A program made the position numbers and the translations under genes. Below are positions 29,924-38,790 of a DNA stretch of 64,000 bases, piece after piece. This stretch comes from Elioraea thermophila (ex Habib et al. 2022) (GTDB lineage Bacteria; Pseudomonadota; Alphaproteobacteria; Acetobacterales; Acetobacteraceae). The DNA lies in the NCBI RefSeq assembly GCF_003336755.1, contig NZ_QMDI01000002.1, positions 310,001-374,000 of the forward strand, read 5' to 3'. Position 1 is the stretch's first letter, and every line of letters begins with the position of its first letter. The notes beneath the pieces are model-generated. The model saw nothing but the letters and a program-made list of their open reading frames with translations. It had not been told where the DNA came from and did no database searches.

Positions 29924-30331
29924 TCAGCGCAGCAGTTCGATCGCGCGGGTCAGCATGCCCCGCGTCACTTCGAGGACGGACAGATTGGCGGAGTAGGAAC
30001 GCTGGGCCTCGCGCATGTCCATCAGCTCGATGAAAGAGTTGACGTTGGGGGTCTTGACGTAACCGCGTTCGTCAGCTGCCGGATGCCCGGGATCGAAGCG
30101 CGTGCCGAACGGGCTCTCGTCGCGCCCCACCCGCTGCACGCGCACCGTCTCGACCCCAAGCGAGCGATCGAGCCGTGACTGGAACGTCACCGTCTTGCGC
30201 CGGTAGGGATCGCCGCCCGGCGTGCTCGCCGTCGTATCGCGATTGGCCAAGTTCTCGGCGACCACGCGCAGCCGCATCGCCTGCGCATCCATTCCCGCCG
30301 CCGAGACCTTGAGCGCCTTGAACAGGTCCAT
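29924..30331 (-). CDS. flgC: Flagellar proximal rod protein FlgC
   Basis: Periplasmic axial rod subunit exported by the flagellar apparatus. 135 residues. Begins FKALKVSAAGMDAQAMRLRVVAENLAN, ends YVKTPNVNSFIELMDMREAQRSYSANL plus a final helix, the two ends forming the coiled rod core. Its start lies 85 bases after flgB; that gap holds a motif (30374-30384) shared with other flagellar promoters here. Confidence 0.96.
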   Translation of the reverse strand: MDLFKALKVSAAGMDAQAMRLRVVAENLANRDTTASTPGGDPYRRKTVTFQSRLDRSLGVETVRVQRVGRDESPFGTRFDPGHPAADERGYVKTPNVNSFIELMDMREAQRSYSANLSVLEVTRGMLTRAIELLR

Positions 30332-30373
30332 GCCACCCTCCGTGCCGGCATCCGCCGGTTACGGCGAACGTTA

Positions 30374-30384
30374 GCCGGCAAACC
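30374..30384 (+). promoter_or_regulatory. Flagellar-locus motif GCCGGCAAACC
   Basis: Copy of a short motif found also before flgI (45494-45504) and, in reverse orientation as GCCGGGCAAAGCC, twice before flgF. Here it lies between flgB and flgC. A binding site for a FlbD-type activator is possible; that is inference from repetition. Confidence 0.35.
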
Positions 30385-30416
30385 TTTCCGAGCGGTTTCC
30401 GCACCGCGCGGGCCGC

Positions 30417-30809
30417 TCACCCCGACCGGCCGAGCGCCGTCCGCAACAGACCCGCGAACCCGCGATAGAGCCCGAGTGTGAGGGAGTGGTGCGTCTCCGT
30501 CTCCGCCACCTTCATCAGCTCGCGTTCGATCTGCACCGCGTTCCCGACCGGCGTGCGCTCCGCCGCCAGCCGCTCGGCACGGGCAGCGGGTGCCGCCGAC
30601 ACGGTGATTGGGAGATGCTGCGGATGCGTCCGCAACGGCGCCATTGCCCCCGCTCGCGCGAGGAAGCGCGCGAATGGCTGGACGTCGCGCGCAGCGTAGC
30701 CTGGGGTATCGGCGTTGGCGATGTTTTGCGCGAGCACTTCCTGCCGCCGGTCAAGCCAAGCGAGTCTCTGTTCGGCAAGCCGGAACAGCGGCAGCTTTCC
30801 AGGGTCCAT
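30417..30809 (-). CDS. flgB: Flagellar proximal rod protein FlgB
   Basis: Innermost rod subunit, 130 residues from ATG 30809, which has AAGGAGG just upstream (30816-30822 on this strand). Conserved N-terminal box RLAWLDRRQEVLAQNIANADTPGYAARD and a C-terminal helix starting near VQIERELMKVAETETHHSLTL. First gene of the operon flgB-flgC-fliE-fliQ-fliR-flhB-cckA. Confidence 0.94.
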   Translation of the reverse strand: MDPGKLPLFRLAEQRLAWLDRRQEVLAQNIANADTPGYAARDVQPFARFLARAGAMAPLRTHPQHLPITVSAAPAARAERLAAERTPVGNAVQIERELMKVAETETHHSLTLGLYRGFAGLLRTALGRSG

Positions 30810-30878
30810 CGGCGCCTCCTTGCGGTTCGGCCTGCTCTCCGCGACCGCCCCAGCCACCAGACCCTGCAGGCTGCACGC

Positions 30879-30928
30879 TTAACAACGCGTAAAGCGCCGA
30901 AACGTCCGGGCGCTTAAGAGTTTTTCAA
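30879..30928. promoter_or_regulatory. Two degenerate CtrA-type boxes before flgB
   Basis: TTAA-CAACGCG-TAAA (30879-30893) and TTAA-GAGTTTT-TCAA (30914-30928) each match the CtrA pattern TTAA-N7-TTAA at seven of eight positions. They lie in the divergent gap between flgB and the fliO-fliP set, in an otherwise GC-rich stretch, so chance TTAA boxes are less expected. Confidence 0.45.
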
Positions 30929-31007
30929 AGCCCGGCGCAGCACCCTCAACACGTGAGCGCCGCCCGCCACCTCGGCGGTCGGACCGCAGCTGGCCAGGTG
31001 CAACCGC

Positions 31008-31274
31008 ATGAATGAAGACGACGAGACGGCACGTGCCGCCATGATCGAAATGGTGGTCGAGACCATGCGGTCCACCGTGTCGGTCGCGCGTGCTCTCGTC
31101 GACGCGGGCGTTGCCATCGATCTCGAAGGGCTGGATCGCGAAGTGTCGGACCTGTGCGCGGACGCGGTGAGCCTGCCGCGTCGGCTCGGTCGCGATCTGG
31201 TCGCGCCGCTCGCCCGACTTCTCGACGAGGTGGCTGCCTTGGAGTCCGCCCTCGTCCATCGTTCGCCACCCTGA
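31008..31274 (+). CDS. Small protein upstream of fliO-fliP
   Basis: 88 residues, acidic, mostly helical, with no signal or membrane segment. I do not recognise it. It starts MNEDDETARAAMIEMVVETM and carries a heptad-like C-terminal half. It is 32 bases upstream of fliO on the same strand and divergent from flgB, so it is probably expressed with the export-gate genes; a small chaperone or regulator would fit but there is no direct evidence. Confidence 0.6.
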   Translation: MNEDDETARAAMIEMVVETMRSTVSVARALVDAGVAIDLEGLDREVSDLCADAVSLPRRLGRDLVAPLARLLDEVAALESALVHRSPP

Positions 31275-31306
31275 TCAGCCCTCCCCGCGGCAGAAGGCCG
31301 GATGCG

Positions 31307-31573
31307 ATGACAGACCCCCTCTCCTCCCTTCCTTGGGCGATCGCCGCGTTGGCGGTCACCCTGCTTGCCGTGCTGCTGAGCGGCCGGCTGGCGGCGCGCC
31401 TGGGTCTTGGTGCCGGGCCGCGACAGGGGCGCCGGCTGTCCATCATCGAGACCCTCCCTCTCGATTCGCGGCGACGCCTCCTGCTGGCGCGCTGCGACGG
31501 CACCGAGGTCGTGCTCCTCGTCGGCGGTCCGAACGATCTCGTCGTCTGCTCCCTGGCGGGACGGGAGGCGTGA
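31307..31573 (+). CDS. fliO: FliO-like flagellar export assembly protein
   Basis: 88 residues: one N-terminal transmembrane helix (about 8-28), then a short cytoplasmic domain with RRLSIIETLPLDSRRRLLLARCDGTEVVLLVGG, the FliO pattern. FliO helps build the FliP ring and is always beside fliP, as here. Its stop is two bases before the fliP ATG. Confidence 0.85.
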   Translation: MTDPLSSLPWAIAALAVTLLAVLLSGRLAARLGLGAGPRQGRRLSIIETLPLDSRRRLLLARCDGTEVVLLVGGPNDLVVCSLAGREA

Positions 31574-31575
31574 CG

Positions 31576-32319
31576 ATGCGCAACGCCCTCGTCGGCATCG
31601 GCGTCCTGCTCGCAGCGCTGGCGGCCGGCGAGCCCGGCATGGCGCAGTCGATCACGGTCGATCTCGGCGAGGTCGGCGACGCCCAGACTGCCGGCCGGAT
31701 CATTCAGCTGTCGGCGTTGATCGCCCTCCTCAGCCTGGCCCCTTCGTTGCTGGTGATGATCACGGCGTTCGCCCGCATCGTGATCGTGCTGTCGCTCCTG
31801 CGCGCTGCCCTCGGCACGCAAGGCACACCGCCCAACACGGTCCTCATCGGCCTTGCCCTCTTCCTCACCTTCTTCGTGATGCAGCCGGTGTTCGATGCCG
31901 CGTGGACCGCCGGCATCCTGCCGATGAGCGAAGGACGGATCGACGAGATCGAGGGCTTGCGACGGGCGGCTGAGCCGTTCCGCACCTTCATGCTCGCCAA
32001 TCTGCGGGCGGAGGATTTGGCGCTCTTCCTCGACCTCGCGAACTTGCCGCCACCGGAAAACCCGCAAACGGCCCCGTGGCGGGTGCTGGTCCCGGCTTTC
32101 CTGGTGGGCGAACTGCGTCGCGCCTTCGAGATCGGTTTCCTCCTGTTCGTGCCGTTCCTGATCATCGACCTTGTCGTCGCGTCCGTCCTGATGAGCCTCG
32201 GCATGATGATGCTGCCGCCGACAGTGGTGAGCCTGCCGTTCAAGCTGATCTTCTTCGTGCTGATCGACGGCTGGCGACTGGTTTCGGGCAGCCTCGCGCA
32301 GAGCTTCACCGGCACCTGA
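31576..32319 (+). CDS. fliP: Flagellar export-gate protein FliP
   Basis: 247 residues, with a cleavable signal (about 1-24, MAQS boundary) and four further membrane helices. Family signatures: SLAPSLLVMITAFARIVIVLSLLR, ALGTQGTPPNTVLIGLALFLTFF, and VPFLIIDLVVASVLMSLGMMMLPP. GGGAGG lies seven bases before ATG 31576. Forms the export gate with FliQ and FliR, encoded on the opposite strand nearby. Confidence 0.97.
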   Translation: MRNALVGIGVLLAALAAGEPGMAQSITVDLGEVGDAQTAGRIIQLSALIALLSLAPSLLVMITAFARIVIVLSLLRAALGTQGTPPNTVLIGLALFLTFFVMQPVFDAAWTAGILPMSEGRIDEIEGLRRAAEPFRTFMLANLRAEDLALFLDLANLPPPENPQTAPWRVLVPAFLVGELRRAFEIGFLLFVPFLIIDLVVASVLMSLGMMMLPPTVVSLPFKLIFFVLIDGWRLVSGSLAQSFTGT

Positions 32320-32405
32320 GAGGGCGTCTCAGGGCTCGTTGGGTTGGCGAAATGCGACGTGTCGGCTCGCGCGGGGGCTGCCCGGCGGCGCCGAACCCGG
32401 CCGCG

Positions 32406-33275
32406 TCAGCCGGGCAACAGCTCCGCGATGTACGGCGGCAGAGCGAACGAAGCGACGTGCACAGCGGGAGTCCAGTACCGAGTCTTGCCGAGGATGCCGG
32501 CCGCTTCCGCCCGCCGGGCCACCTCCTCCACCCCGAGATGGCGCAAGCCCGGCCGGTTCGATGCCCAGCCGAGCGTCATGAGTCCGCCCACGTAGGTCGG
32601 CACGGCGGCGACATAGGCCGAGACGTCGCTGAATGCGCGGGCACGCCGAAGGCTGGTTTCGCGCAGCTCATCGGCCTGCATGAACGGCACCCCACATTGG
32701 TTGACCACCACCCCGCCAGGTGTGAGGATCCGCGCGCAATCGGCGTAGAAGGCGTCGGTGAAGAGAACTTCGCCAACCCCGATCGGATCCGTGCTGTCGA
32801 CGATGATGGCATCGAAGCTCGCTTCGGGCGCTTCGCGCACGAATGCGATGCCATCGCCGATGACCACCTCGGCGCGGGGGTCGGACCAGCACTCGCCGCC
32901 GATCATGGGCATGTGCTGCCGGCACAGCCTGATCACCGCTTCATCGATCTCGACCATGACCGCGCGCTCGACGCTCGGGTGCTGCAGCACCCGCCGCAAG
33001 ACGCCGCCGTCGCCGGCCCCGATGATCAGCACACGACGCGGCGCGCCATGCGCGATCAGCGGCACGTGTACCAGCATTTCCTGGTAGACGAACTCGTCCG
33101 CTTCCGTGATCTGGACGACGCCATCGAGGACGAGGACCCGCCCGTGCGACGCCGTCTCGATGATGACGATCTTCTGGTAGGGTGACGTTTCGCGCGCGAT
33201 CTCCCGCACGATGAGGAAACGCTGCCCCCAGTTCGGGTGAAGGGTCTCGTTCAGCCAGATGTCGGCGTTGGTCAT
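32406..33275 (-). CDS. speE: Spermidine synthase (polyamine aminopropyltransferase)
   Basis: Transfers the aminopropyl group of decarboxylated SAM to putrescine. 289 residues. Substrate-binding motifs: NETLHPNWGQRF, LVLDGVVQITEADEFVYQEML, VLIIGAGDGGVLRRVL (SAM site), IVDSTDPIGVGEVLF (catalytic Asp region). ATG 33275 opens MTNADIWLNE. It follows speD by 118 bases, giving a complete spermidine pair. Convergent with fliP. Confidence 0.95.
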   Translation of the reverse strand: MTNADIWLNETLHPNWGQRFLIVREIARETSPYQKIVIIETASHGRVLVLDGVVQITEADEFVYQEMLVHVPLIAHGAPRRVLIIGAGDGGVLRRVLQHPSVERAVMVEIDEAVIRLCRQHMPMIGGECWSDPRAEVVIGDGIAFVREAPEASFDAIIVDSTDPIGVGEVLFTDAFYADCARILTPGGVVVNQCGVPFMQADELRETSLRRARAFSDVSAYVAAVPTYVGGLMTLGWASNRPGLRHLGVEEVARRAEAAGILGKTRYWTPAVHVASFALPPYIAELLPG

Positions 33276-33393
33276 GGCTGCTTGCGGTGGCGGATCGTTT
33301 CGGAGCACGGGCGGCCCTGGGCTCCGCCGGTTGGCGTCGGCGGCGCGTCGTCGGACGACCGGCCCGCTCAGCCGTCCGACGCCGACGTACGGC

Positions 33394-33858
33394 TCAGCCG
33401 ACGAGGCCCCGCCGCTGTTCGCCGAGCAGGATTCGCTCCGGCCGGAACGCCTTCTTCAGGGCGGGAATGGAGGCGTAGGGATCGCAGGCGCCGCACATGA
33501 AGATGTCGATCGCGGCGAAGTCCCGCTCAGGCCAAGTGTGGATCGAAATGTGGCTCTCAGCGAGCACCAGCACGCCTGACACGCCGCCGTTGGGCGAGAA
33601 GTGATGGAAGTGGCCATGCAGGATCGTCGCCCCGGCGGCGACCGCCGCCTCGCGCAGCGCGCGCTCGATCGCTTCCGGGTCGTCGAGACCGGAGGCACCC
33701 CACAGGTCGAGCAGCAGGTGCGTGCCAGCGAAGCGCAGGCCGTTGCGCTCGACGAAATAGTCCTTCCGTTCCTCCGAGCCGGATGCCTCGGGGTGATCGA
33801 TCGTCTGGGCATTGCTCGGAGGGTCCGAGACCATCCCCAGTCGGGTGAGAGCGTTCAT
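33394..33858 (-). CDS. speD: S-adenosylmethionine decarboxylase proenzyme
   Basis: Pyruvoyl-dependent enzyme providing decarboxylated SAM to SpeE. 154 residues. Self-cleavage is expected between E101 and S102 in LAESHISIHTWPE, which yields the pyruvoyl group; the other conserved parts are GTHLLLDLWG, GHFHHFSPNGGVSGVLV and DIFMCGACDP. It has an N-terminal extension of about 35 residues compared with the shortest class 1B enzymes. Confidence 0.95.
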   Translation of the reverse strand: MNALTRLGMVSDPPSNAQTIDHPEASGSEERKDYFVERNGLRFAGTHLLLDLWGASGLDDPEAIERALREAAVAAGATILHGHFHHFSPNGGVSGVLVLAESHISIHTWPERDFAAIDIFMCGACDPYASIPALKKAFRPERILLGEQRRGLVG

Positions 33859-33950
33859 GGCGAACCCCTTTCCAACCAGCAGATGACCAGCGGGCGCGGT
33901 CAGGCCGCGCTATCTGGGGCAAGACCCCCCGCGATGCAAGACCAAATCGC

Positions 33951-33967
33951 GCCGCGGCACGCGCGGC
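33951..33967 (-). terminator. Hairpin after the TPR protein gene
   Basis: GCCGCG (33951-33956) and CGCGGC (33962-33967) with a five-base loop, ten bases after the TPR stop. It may separate the fliL-to-TPR operon from speD-speE. Confidence 0.35.
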
Positions 33968-33976
33968 TGGTCCGCG

Positions 33977-36900
33977 TCAGTTTCGGGTCATGCTCGAGCC
34001 GCCGGCGAGGCTGCGCTGGACCGAGCGCGCGAGCTGAAGCTCGGCGGCCAGTTGGCGTGCGTTGCCCGAAGACTCGGCGCCATCCGCCAGAAGGAGGCGG
34101 AATGGTTCCGAGAGCGCACCGTCCGCCATGACGGGGCCGTAGGTTTCGCGCAGCCACCGCATGCGCGTCTGGTCCTCCGCCAGCGTCGCAGCCACCGCAG
34201 CCCGCAACACCACGCGGCGCTGTGCCGCGTCGAGCCGCGCGCCGGCCGGAGCCACCTCGCGCAGCATCGCGGTCAGCGCAGAGGCCACCTCCGCCCAGTC
34301 TCCCGCCGCAGAGGCCATCTCGGCTTCGAGCTCCCGGGCCGCGGGGTGCGTGAGTCCGCGCAGGATGTCGCGCGCTTCCCTCGTCGCCCCCGTCGCCGCG
34401 AGCGCGCGCGCCCGGACGAGAGCCCGTTCCTCGCTCAGGCCGGCGACCGATCGTGCCGGTTCACTGGCCTCCAAGGCAGCCAGCGCGCCGGCGGGATCCC
34501 CATCCTCCAGCCGGAGGCGCGCCAGCCGAAGGCCGGTTCGGGCACGATCCAGGCTCTGTTCGGACTGCCGTTCCATCAGTCGCGCCAGCACGGCAGAGGC
34601 GCGCGCCGTCAGGTCGTAAGCAACAAGTCGATCAGCGAACCGTGCCACCATCTCATCGCCGGCCGGGCCGGCAGGCAGGAGGTCGAGGTTTTCCTCGAAC
34701 AACGTGATCGCCTGACTGGGCGGCAGACCCTCCGCCGCCCCGTCCCGGAACAGTGACGCAAAGGCCGCCGACAAACGCTCCCGTGCCGGCGCCGCCGCCT
34801 CCGGGAACAGTTCGGCGGTCTCCCGCAGCAGCGCCATCGCACCGGGCCAGTCGCCCGCCTGCGCCCGCAGGTCAGCGGCACGGAGACGGAGGGTGCGCTC
34901 CCAGGCATCGCCGCGCCACGCGTAGAGCAGCGGCTCGAGCCTGGCTGCCGCCTCGGCAACGCCGATACGCCCCTGGCGCAGGGCAAGTTCCGTTGCCCGC
35001 AACAGCGCCCGCGCGCGCTGGCGCCGATCACGCACGGACGCAGCATGAGAATACGCTTCCAACGCCCGGTCGACCTCGCGCAGCTGCTCATGGAGCATCG
35101 CCCGCGCGAGCGTCAGTTCGGGCCAGTCGGCGAAGTGGCGAAGCAGGGCCTGCGCGACGGCGACCTCGCCTCCCTCAAGCATGGCCTCGACGGCCAAGGG
35201 GGCAACTCGGCGCGACAGGTCACGCGGATAGGCGGGAATCAGCGGGGCCACGGCGGCGAAGCGGGGCGCGGTGTCGGTCGGCGACGCGCCCTCCTCGTGG
35301 GCAAGCCACGTACGCCACAGCGACAGTTCGTCCGTCTCCGGAATGGCGGCGTCGAACAGCAGGCCACGCGCGTCGGCCAGCCGTGACGCCAACAACGCGG
35401 CTGCACCAGTCAATGCCTTCCAGCGGGGTGAGACGGCCAAGAGCGGATCTTCCGCCGCCGCGAGCAGGAGCAGCGCATGCGCCTCCGCACCCAGACCGGC
35501 GGCGAGCATCGTTTCGGCAAGAAGCAAACGCGGACGGGATCGGGCCAGCGGCGGGGCCGCCGCGACCTCGGCTCGAAGGAGTCTCAGGCGTTCGGCCAAG
35601 GCTTCCGCGGGAAGCGCGGGCAGGTCGAAGGAGCGGGTCGGCGCCCGCGACGCGATCGCGAAATCCGGGCTGCCGGCAAGGCGCGTCAGGGCGAGTCCGT
35701 CCGGAACCTGCGGCGTCGCCTCGATTCGAAACCCGTCCGCCGTGGGTCGCATCTGCACGGCCTCCGACCAGGCGAGAACGACGACGCCGCGTTCGCTCGG
35801 CAGCAACGTGAACTCGGGACCCGACCGTCCCACCCCGATCGCCGCGCCCTCACCGACCAGCGTGCCGACGAGAAGCCTCTCCCCCGTTTCGGGATCCGTC
35901 AGCCGCAGCACGCGATGGGCCCCGTTGACGCGAAGACGCAAATCGGTCCGGTCGCCGTCGCGGCCGACCTCTACCCTGATTGACCCCGTAGCCGGCTCGG
36001 CAGCACCCAGCGTCAACTCGAAACCGTCGTGACTGCGCGTCACGCGAACGCTCGACACGCCGGCGCTCGGCAACCTGAGCAAGGTGGCGGTCGCCGTGAC
36101 CGTCACCTCCGCTTCGCCGAAGGTCGGGTGCCCCCGCAGACCGCGCAGATCGAGCGGCCTCGCTTCGTCGGCGACGACCCACAAGGCGCCCGCACGCCGG
36201 AACGCGGCGAAGCCCGTCTCCGCCGGGAACGGAAGTAGCATCGCGGGCATGCTCCGATCGGGCAGCGGGCGCACCAGCAACGAAACCGGTTGCCCGGCGC
36301 CGGGGGAGCGGCCCGAGGCCTGTGAGGCTGCTCCGGCGGCCCGGGTCAGTCCCCCGTCGGCCTGCGGTGCGCGGAGCTCCGTCGGAACGACGGATCGCTC
36401 CGCCTGGTCGCCCCGAATGCTCGATTCCGCTGAAGGAGCTTGCGGTGGCGCCGCTGCCGGCTCCGGGCGGATGGCGGCCGTCTCCACCGCGGTCGCCGGG
36501 GGGCGCCCGGCCGGAGTGGCGGCAGGATCCGATGGATCGCTTCGATGGTCGCTCGCCACCCCTGGCCAGGGCGGCGGCAACGGCAAGGCGGCAGCAGCCT
36601 GGGCAGCGGCGGCGGAAGCGACGCTGGAGGACTGCGCAGCGGGCGACACATCGACCACAATCCGGCGATCAAGCCGGTAATGGCGGGCGGTCGCCCCCTC
36701 GGCCACCAGAATGACGGCCTCCTCGCCTTGAGCCTGGACCCCGAGAATGGGCGGTGGCAGGACGCGCGGCAGCGCGGGCTGCCCGAAGCTTCCCGGCCGA
36801 TCGAACACCACCCGAACCCGGCCCGGTTCACGCACGACGGTGTAGCCGACCGCGGCCGGCCACTCGAACACCACCCGGCCGAAGCCGGGATGCGCCCCAA

Positions 36901-36982
36901 CCCGCAGCGCCACCTCGTCCGCCGCCGCTGCAGGCCAGGTCAGCGCCGCAAGCGCCACCATGAGCGCGGACAGGAGGCGCAT
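33977..36982 (-). CDS. Large periplasmic helical-repeat protein of the flagellar/chemotaxis operon
   Basis: 1001 residues. Signal peptide 1-20 (cut after WPAAA). The mature start (about 22-115) looks like an AMIN-type beta domain, with VALRVGAHPGFGRVVFEWP and a repeat of the VRVVFDRPG pattern. A Pro/Ala-rich linker spans about 118-250, a second beta-rich region about 255-450, and then long Ala/Leu/Arg-rich helical repeats (about 480-1000) consistent with TPR. It overlaps the cheZ stop by one base (TGATG), so it is the last gene after cheY-cheZ. Its role is unknown; a periplasmic motor or cell-wall link is a guess. Confidence 0.72.
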   Translation of the reverse strand: MRLLSALMVALAALTWPAAAADEVALRVGAHPGFGRVVFEWPAAVGYTVVREPGRVRVVFDRPGSFGQPALPRVLPPPILGVQAQGEEAVILVAEGATARHYRLDRRIVVDVSPAAQSSSVASAAAAQAAAALPLPPPWPGVASDHRSDPSDPAATPAGRPPATAVETAAIRPEPAAAPPQAPSAESSIRGDQAERSVVPTELRAPQADGGLTRAAGAASQASGRSPGAGQPVSLLVRPLPDRSMPAMLLPFPAETGFAAFRRAGALWVVADEARPLDLRGLRGHPTFGEAEVTVTATATLLRLPSAGVSSVRVTRSHDGFELTLGAAEPATGSIRVEVGRDGDRTDLRLRVNGAHRVLRLTDPETGERLLVGTLVGEGAAIGVGRSGPEFTLLPSERGVVVLAWSEAVQMRPTADGFRIEATPQVPDGLALTRLAGSPDFAIASRAPTRSFDLPALPAEALAERLRLLRAEVAAAPPLARSRPRLLLAETMLAAGLGAEAHALLLLAAAEDPLLAVSPRWKALTGAAALLASRLADARGLLFDAAIPETDELSLWRTWLAHEEGASPTDTAPRFAAVAPLIPAYPRDLSRRVAPLAVEAMLEGGEVAVAQALLRHFADWPELTLARAMLHEQLREVDRALEAYSHAASVRDRRQRARALLRATELALRQGRIGVAEAAARLEPLLYAWRGDAWERTLRLRAADLRAQAGDWPGAMALLRETAELFPEAAAPARERLSAAFASLFRDGAAEGLPPSQAITLFEENLDLLPAGPAGDEMVARFADRLVAYDLTARASAVLARLMERQSEQSLDRARTGLRLARLRLEDGDPAGALAALEASEPARSVAGLSEERALVRARALAATGATREARDILRGLTHPAARELEAEMASAAGDWAEVASALTAMLREVAPAGARLDAAQRRVVLRAAVAATLAEDQTRMRWLRETYGPVMADGALSEPFRLLLADGAESSGNARQLAAELQLARSVQRSLAGGSSMTRN

Positions 36983-37644
36983 CAGTCGAAGCTCGCGAGC
37001 AGGCGATCGATCTCGGCCTGATCGACGCCGTTGCCGGGCAGTTGCGGCCCATTGAGCAGCGACGCCGCCGGATCCTGCATCGGCGTGGGCACCTCGGGCG
37101 CCGGCGCGTCGGCCACCGGAAGCCGCTCGGAGAAGGTGGCGACGATGCGCTCGATCCGCTCCTCGATCGACTTCAGGGTGCGCACGACCTTGGTGATGCG
37201 CTGCCCAGTGATGTCCTGGAAACTGCAGGCCTCATAGATCCGCGTGACGGCGGACTGCGCCGCCTCGGCGGCCGCGCCTTCCAGGACGGACAGCGCTCCC
37301 TCCAGGGCCTCGCAGCTGTCGAGGATCTCGTGGGTGGCCTTCGCCGTCGCCTCGACGATCGCATCGAGCTCGTCGGTGGCGGAGGGGATGAAAGCCTGCT
37401 TGATGTCCTCGACCCGCAGGGCCGCGATCTCGCGCTTGGCGGCGGCGATGGTGCGGCCGATCTGCTCCACCTCGGCAAGCAGCGCCGCCTCCGGACCGGA
37501 GAGGTCCCCGCGCATCGTTGACAGGACCTGCACCACGATGTCCGCCACCGCCTCCGGCGACGTCGCCTCGCGATGCCGCTGCCGGATCTCCTCCAGCCGA
37601 TTGCCGATCCGGTCGAAGATCGCCTCCTTCGACACCTCAAGCAT
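36982..37644 (-). CDS. cheZ: CheY-P phosphatase CheZ
   Basis: Removes phosphate from CheY-P to reset the motor. 220 residues. The catalytic helix reads [16 protein letters not shown] (139-154), with D144 and Q148 matching E. coli D143 and Q147. The C-terminal CheY-binding peptide [12 protein letters not shown] is present. ATG 37644 overlaps the cheY stop by eight bases, a direct pairing of kinase target and phosphatase. Confidence 0.93.
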   Translation of the reverse strand: MLEVSKEAIFDRIGNRLEEIRQRHREATSPEAVADIVVQVLSTMRGDLSGPEAALLAEVEQIGRTIAAAKREIAALRVEDIKQAFIPSATDELDAIVEATAKATHEILDSCEALEGALSVLEGAAAEAAQSAVTRIYEACSFQDITGQRITKVVRTLKSIEERIERIVATFSERLPVADAPAPEVPTPMQDPAASLLNGPQLPGNGVDQAEIDRLLASFD

Positions 37645-38017
37645 GGACGAGGACCTTCTCGATCTTCTCCTTCAGCGTCTCGGCGTTGAAGGGCTTGACG
37701 ATATAGTTCGACACGCCCGCCTGCTTGGCGGCGATGACGTTCTCCGTCTTGCTCTCCGCCGTGACCATGATGAAGGGCAGGTGCTTCAGCTTGGCGTCGG
37801 CGCGGATTTCCTGCAGGAGCTGCAGCCCGGTCATCGGCTGCATGTTCCAGTCCGAGATCACCAGCCCGTAATTGCCGGCGCGCAGCATGGACAAGGCCTG
37901 CGCGCCGTCGGTCGCCTCGTCCACATTGTTGAAATCGAGCTGGCGCAGCAGGTTGCGGATGATGCGAAGCATCGTCTTGTAGTCGTCCACGATCAGGACG
38001 TTGATGTTCTTGTCCAT
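37637..38017 (-). CDS. cheY: Chemotaxis response regulator CheY
   Basis: Single receiver domain, 126 residues. Acidic pocket D11-D12, phospho-acceptor D56 ([12 protein letters not shown]), T86 and K108 ([16 protein letters not shown]). Binds FliM, encoded upstream in the same operon. No cheA, cheW or receptor gene lies in the window, so the signalling complex is encoded elsewhere. Confidence 0.94.
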   Translation of the reverse strand: MDKNINVLIVDDYKTMLRIIRNLLRQLDFNNVDEATDGAQALSMLRAGNYGLVISDWNMQPMTGLQLLQEIRADAKLKHLPFIMVTAESKTENVIAAKQAGVSNYIVKPFNAETLKEKIEKVLVHA

Positions 38018-38067
38018 CGCCTTCGGTCTCTCCTCTCGCCTCGCTCGGTTGAGCGGCGCGCAGCCCT

Positions 38068-38790
38068 TCAGCCGCCGCTCGCCGCCTCGCCGCCCGGTCG
38101 CGTTCGACGCTGCGCGAGTTCCGCCGTCAGCGCCTTCGCCTTCTCCGGCTCCATGCCGGCGAGGATCGGGGCTGCGAGGCGTTCACGCATGCGGGATACG
38201 ACCTCTATCAGCACACCCATTTCGAGTTCGTTGAAAATTCGCGCGGCGTCGCGCGGCCGCATCTGCTCGTAGATGCGCACGAGACCGCGCCAGCCTGCCT
38301 CCTCGCGCTCGCGTGCGGCGCGATCCTGCGCCTCGAGGCTCCGCTGCAGGGCGGCGATCTCCTCGATCCGCGCGGCGAGCCGCCGTTCGGCCGCGATCAC
38401 CAGCGCCTCGCGCTCGGCCAGCGCTCGCTCCCGCTCCTCGAGCGCGAGGCGACGGCGTCGCAGGTCCTCGAGCACGGCGAGTTCGCCGAGGCTCGCTCCC
38501 TCACGAACCCCCTCGCGCTGCGCCGGCGATTCGGCGGGCGGCTGGGCCGTGCCGCCCGTCGTCGGCTGCGGCGGTGCTGAAGGGGCCTGGGCACGGGCGG
38601 CCTGCGCGACTGGAACCATCGGCAGGCTTGCCACAGCCGGCGTCGCGGCGTCCGGTGCAGGAGCCCTCACGGCAAGGCCGATCACCCGGACCGCGAGCAG
38701 CGACGCCGCGGTCACGATCACGAACGGCAGCACCCGCAGCCGGATGCCGAGCCGAGTGTTGGCCGCGTTCATACGCTTCGTTTCGGTCAT
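38068..38790 (-). CDS. MotE-like flagellar protein (MgtE N-domain-like)
   Basis: 240 residues: one N-terminal transmembrane helix (about 20-42), a Pro/Ala-rich linker, a coiled coil (about 100-165, with [19 protein letters not shown]), and a C-terminal MgtE-N-like domain with [21 protein letters not shown]. MotE proteins act in the periplasm as chaperones or stabilisers of MotC/stator parts in alphaproteobacteria. Start overlaps the DUF6468 stop by four bases. Confidence 0.8.
   Translation of the reverse strand: MTETKRMNAANTRLGIRLRVLPFVIVTAASLLAVRVIGLAVRAPAPDAATPAVASLPMVPVAQAARAQAPSAPPQPTTGGTAQPPAESPAQREGVREGASLGELAVLEDLRRRRLALEERERALAEREALVIAAERRLAARIEEIAALQRSLEAQDRAAREREEAGWRGLVRIYEQMRPRDAARIFNELEMGVLIEVVSRMRERLAAPILAGMEPEKAKALTAELAQRRTRPGGEAASGG

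Noticed and set aside
30810-31007. Sigma-54 promoter before flgB
   Set aside because: TGGCTGGGGCGGTCGC on the minus strand has the GG and GC elements one base too far apart and lacks the ACG extension.
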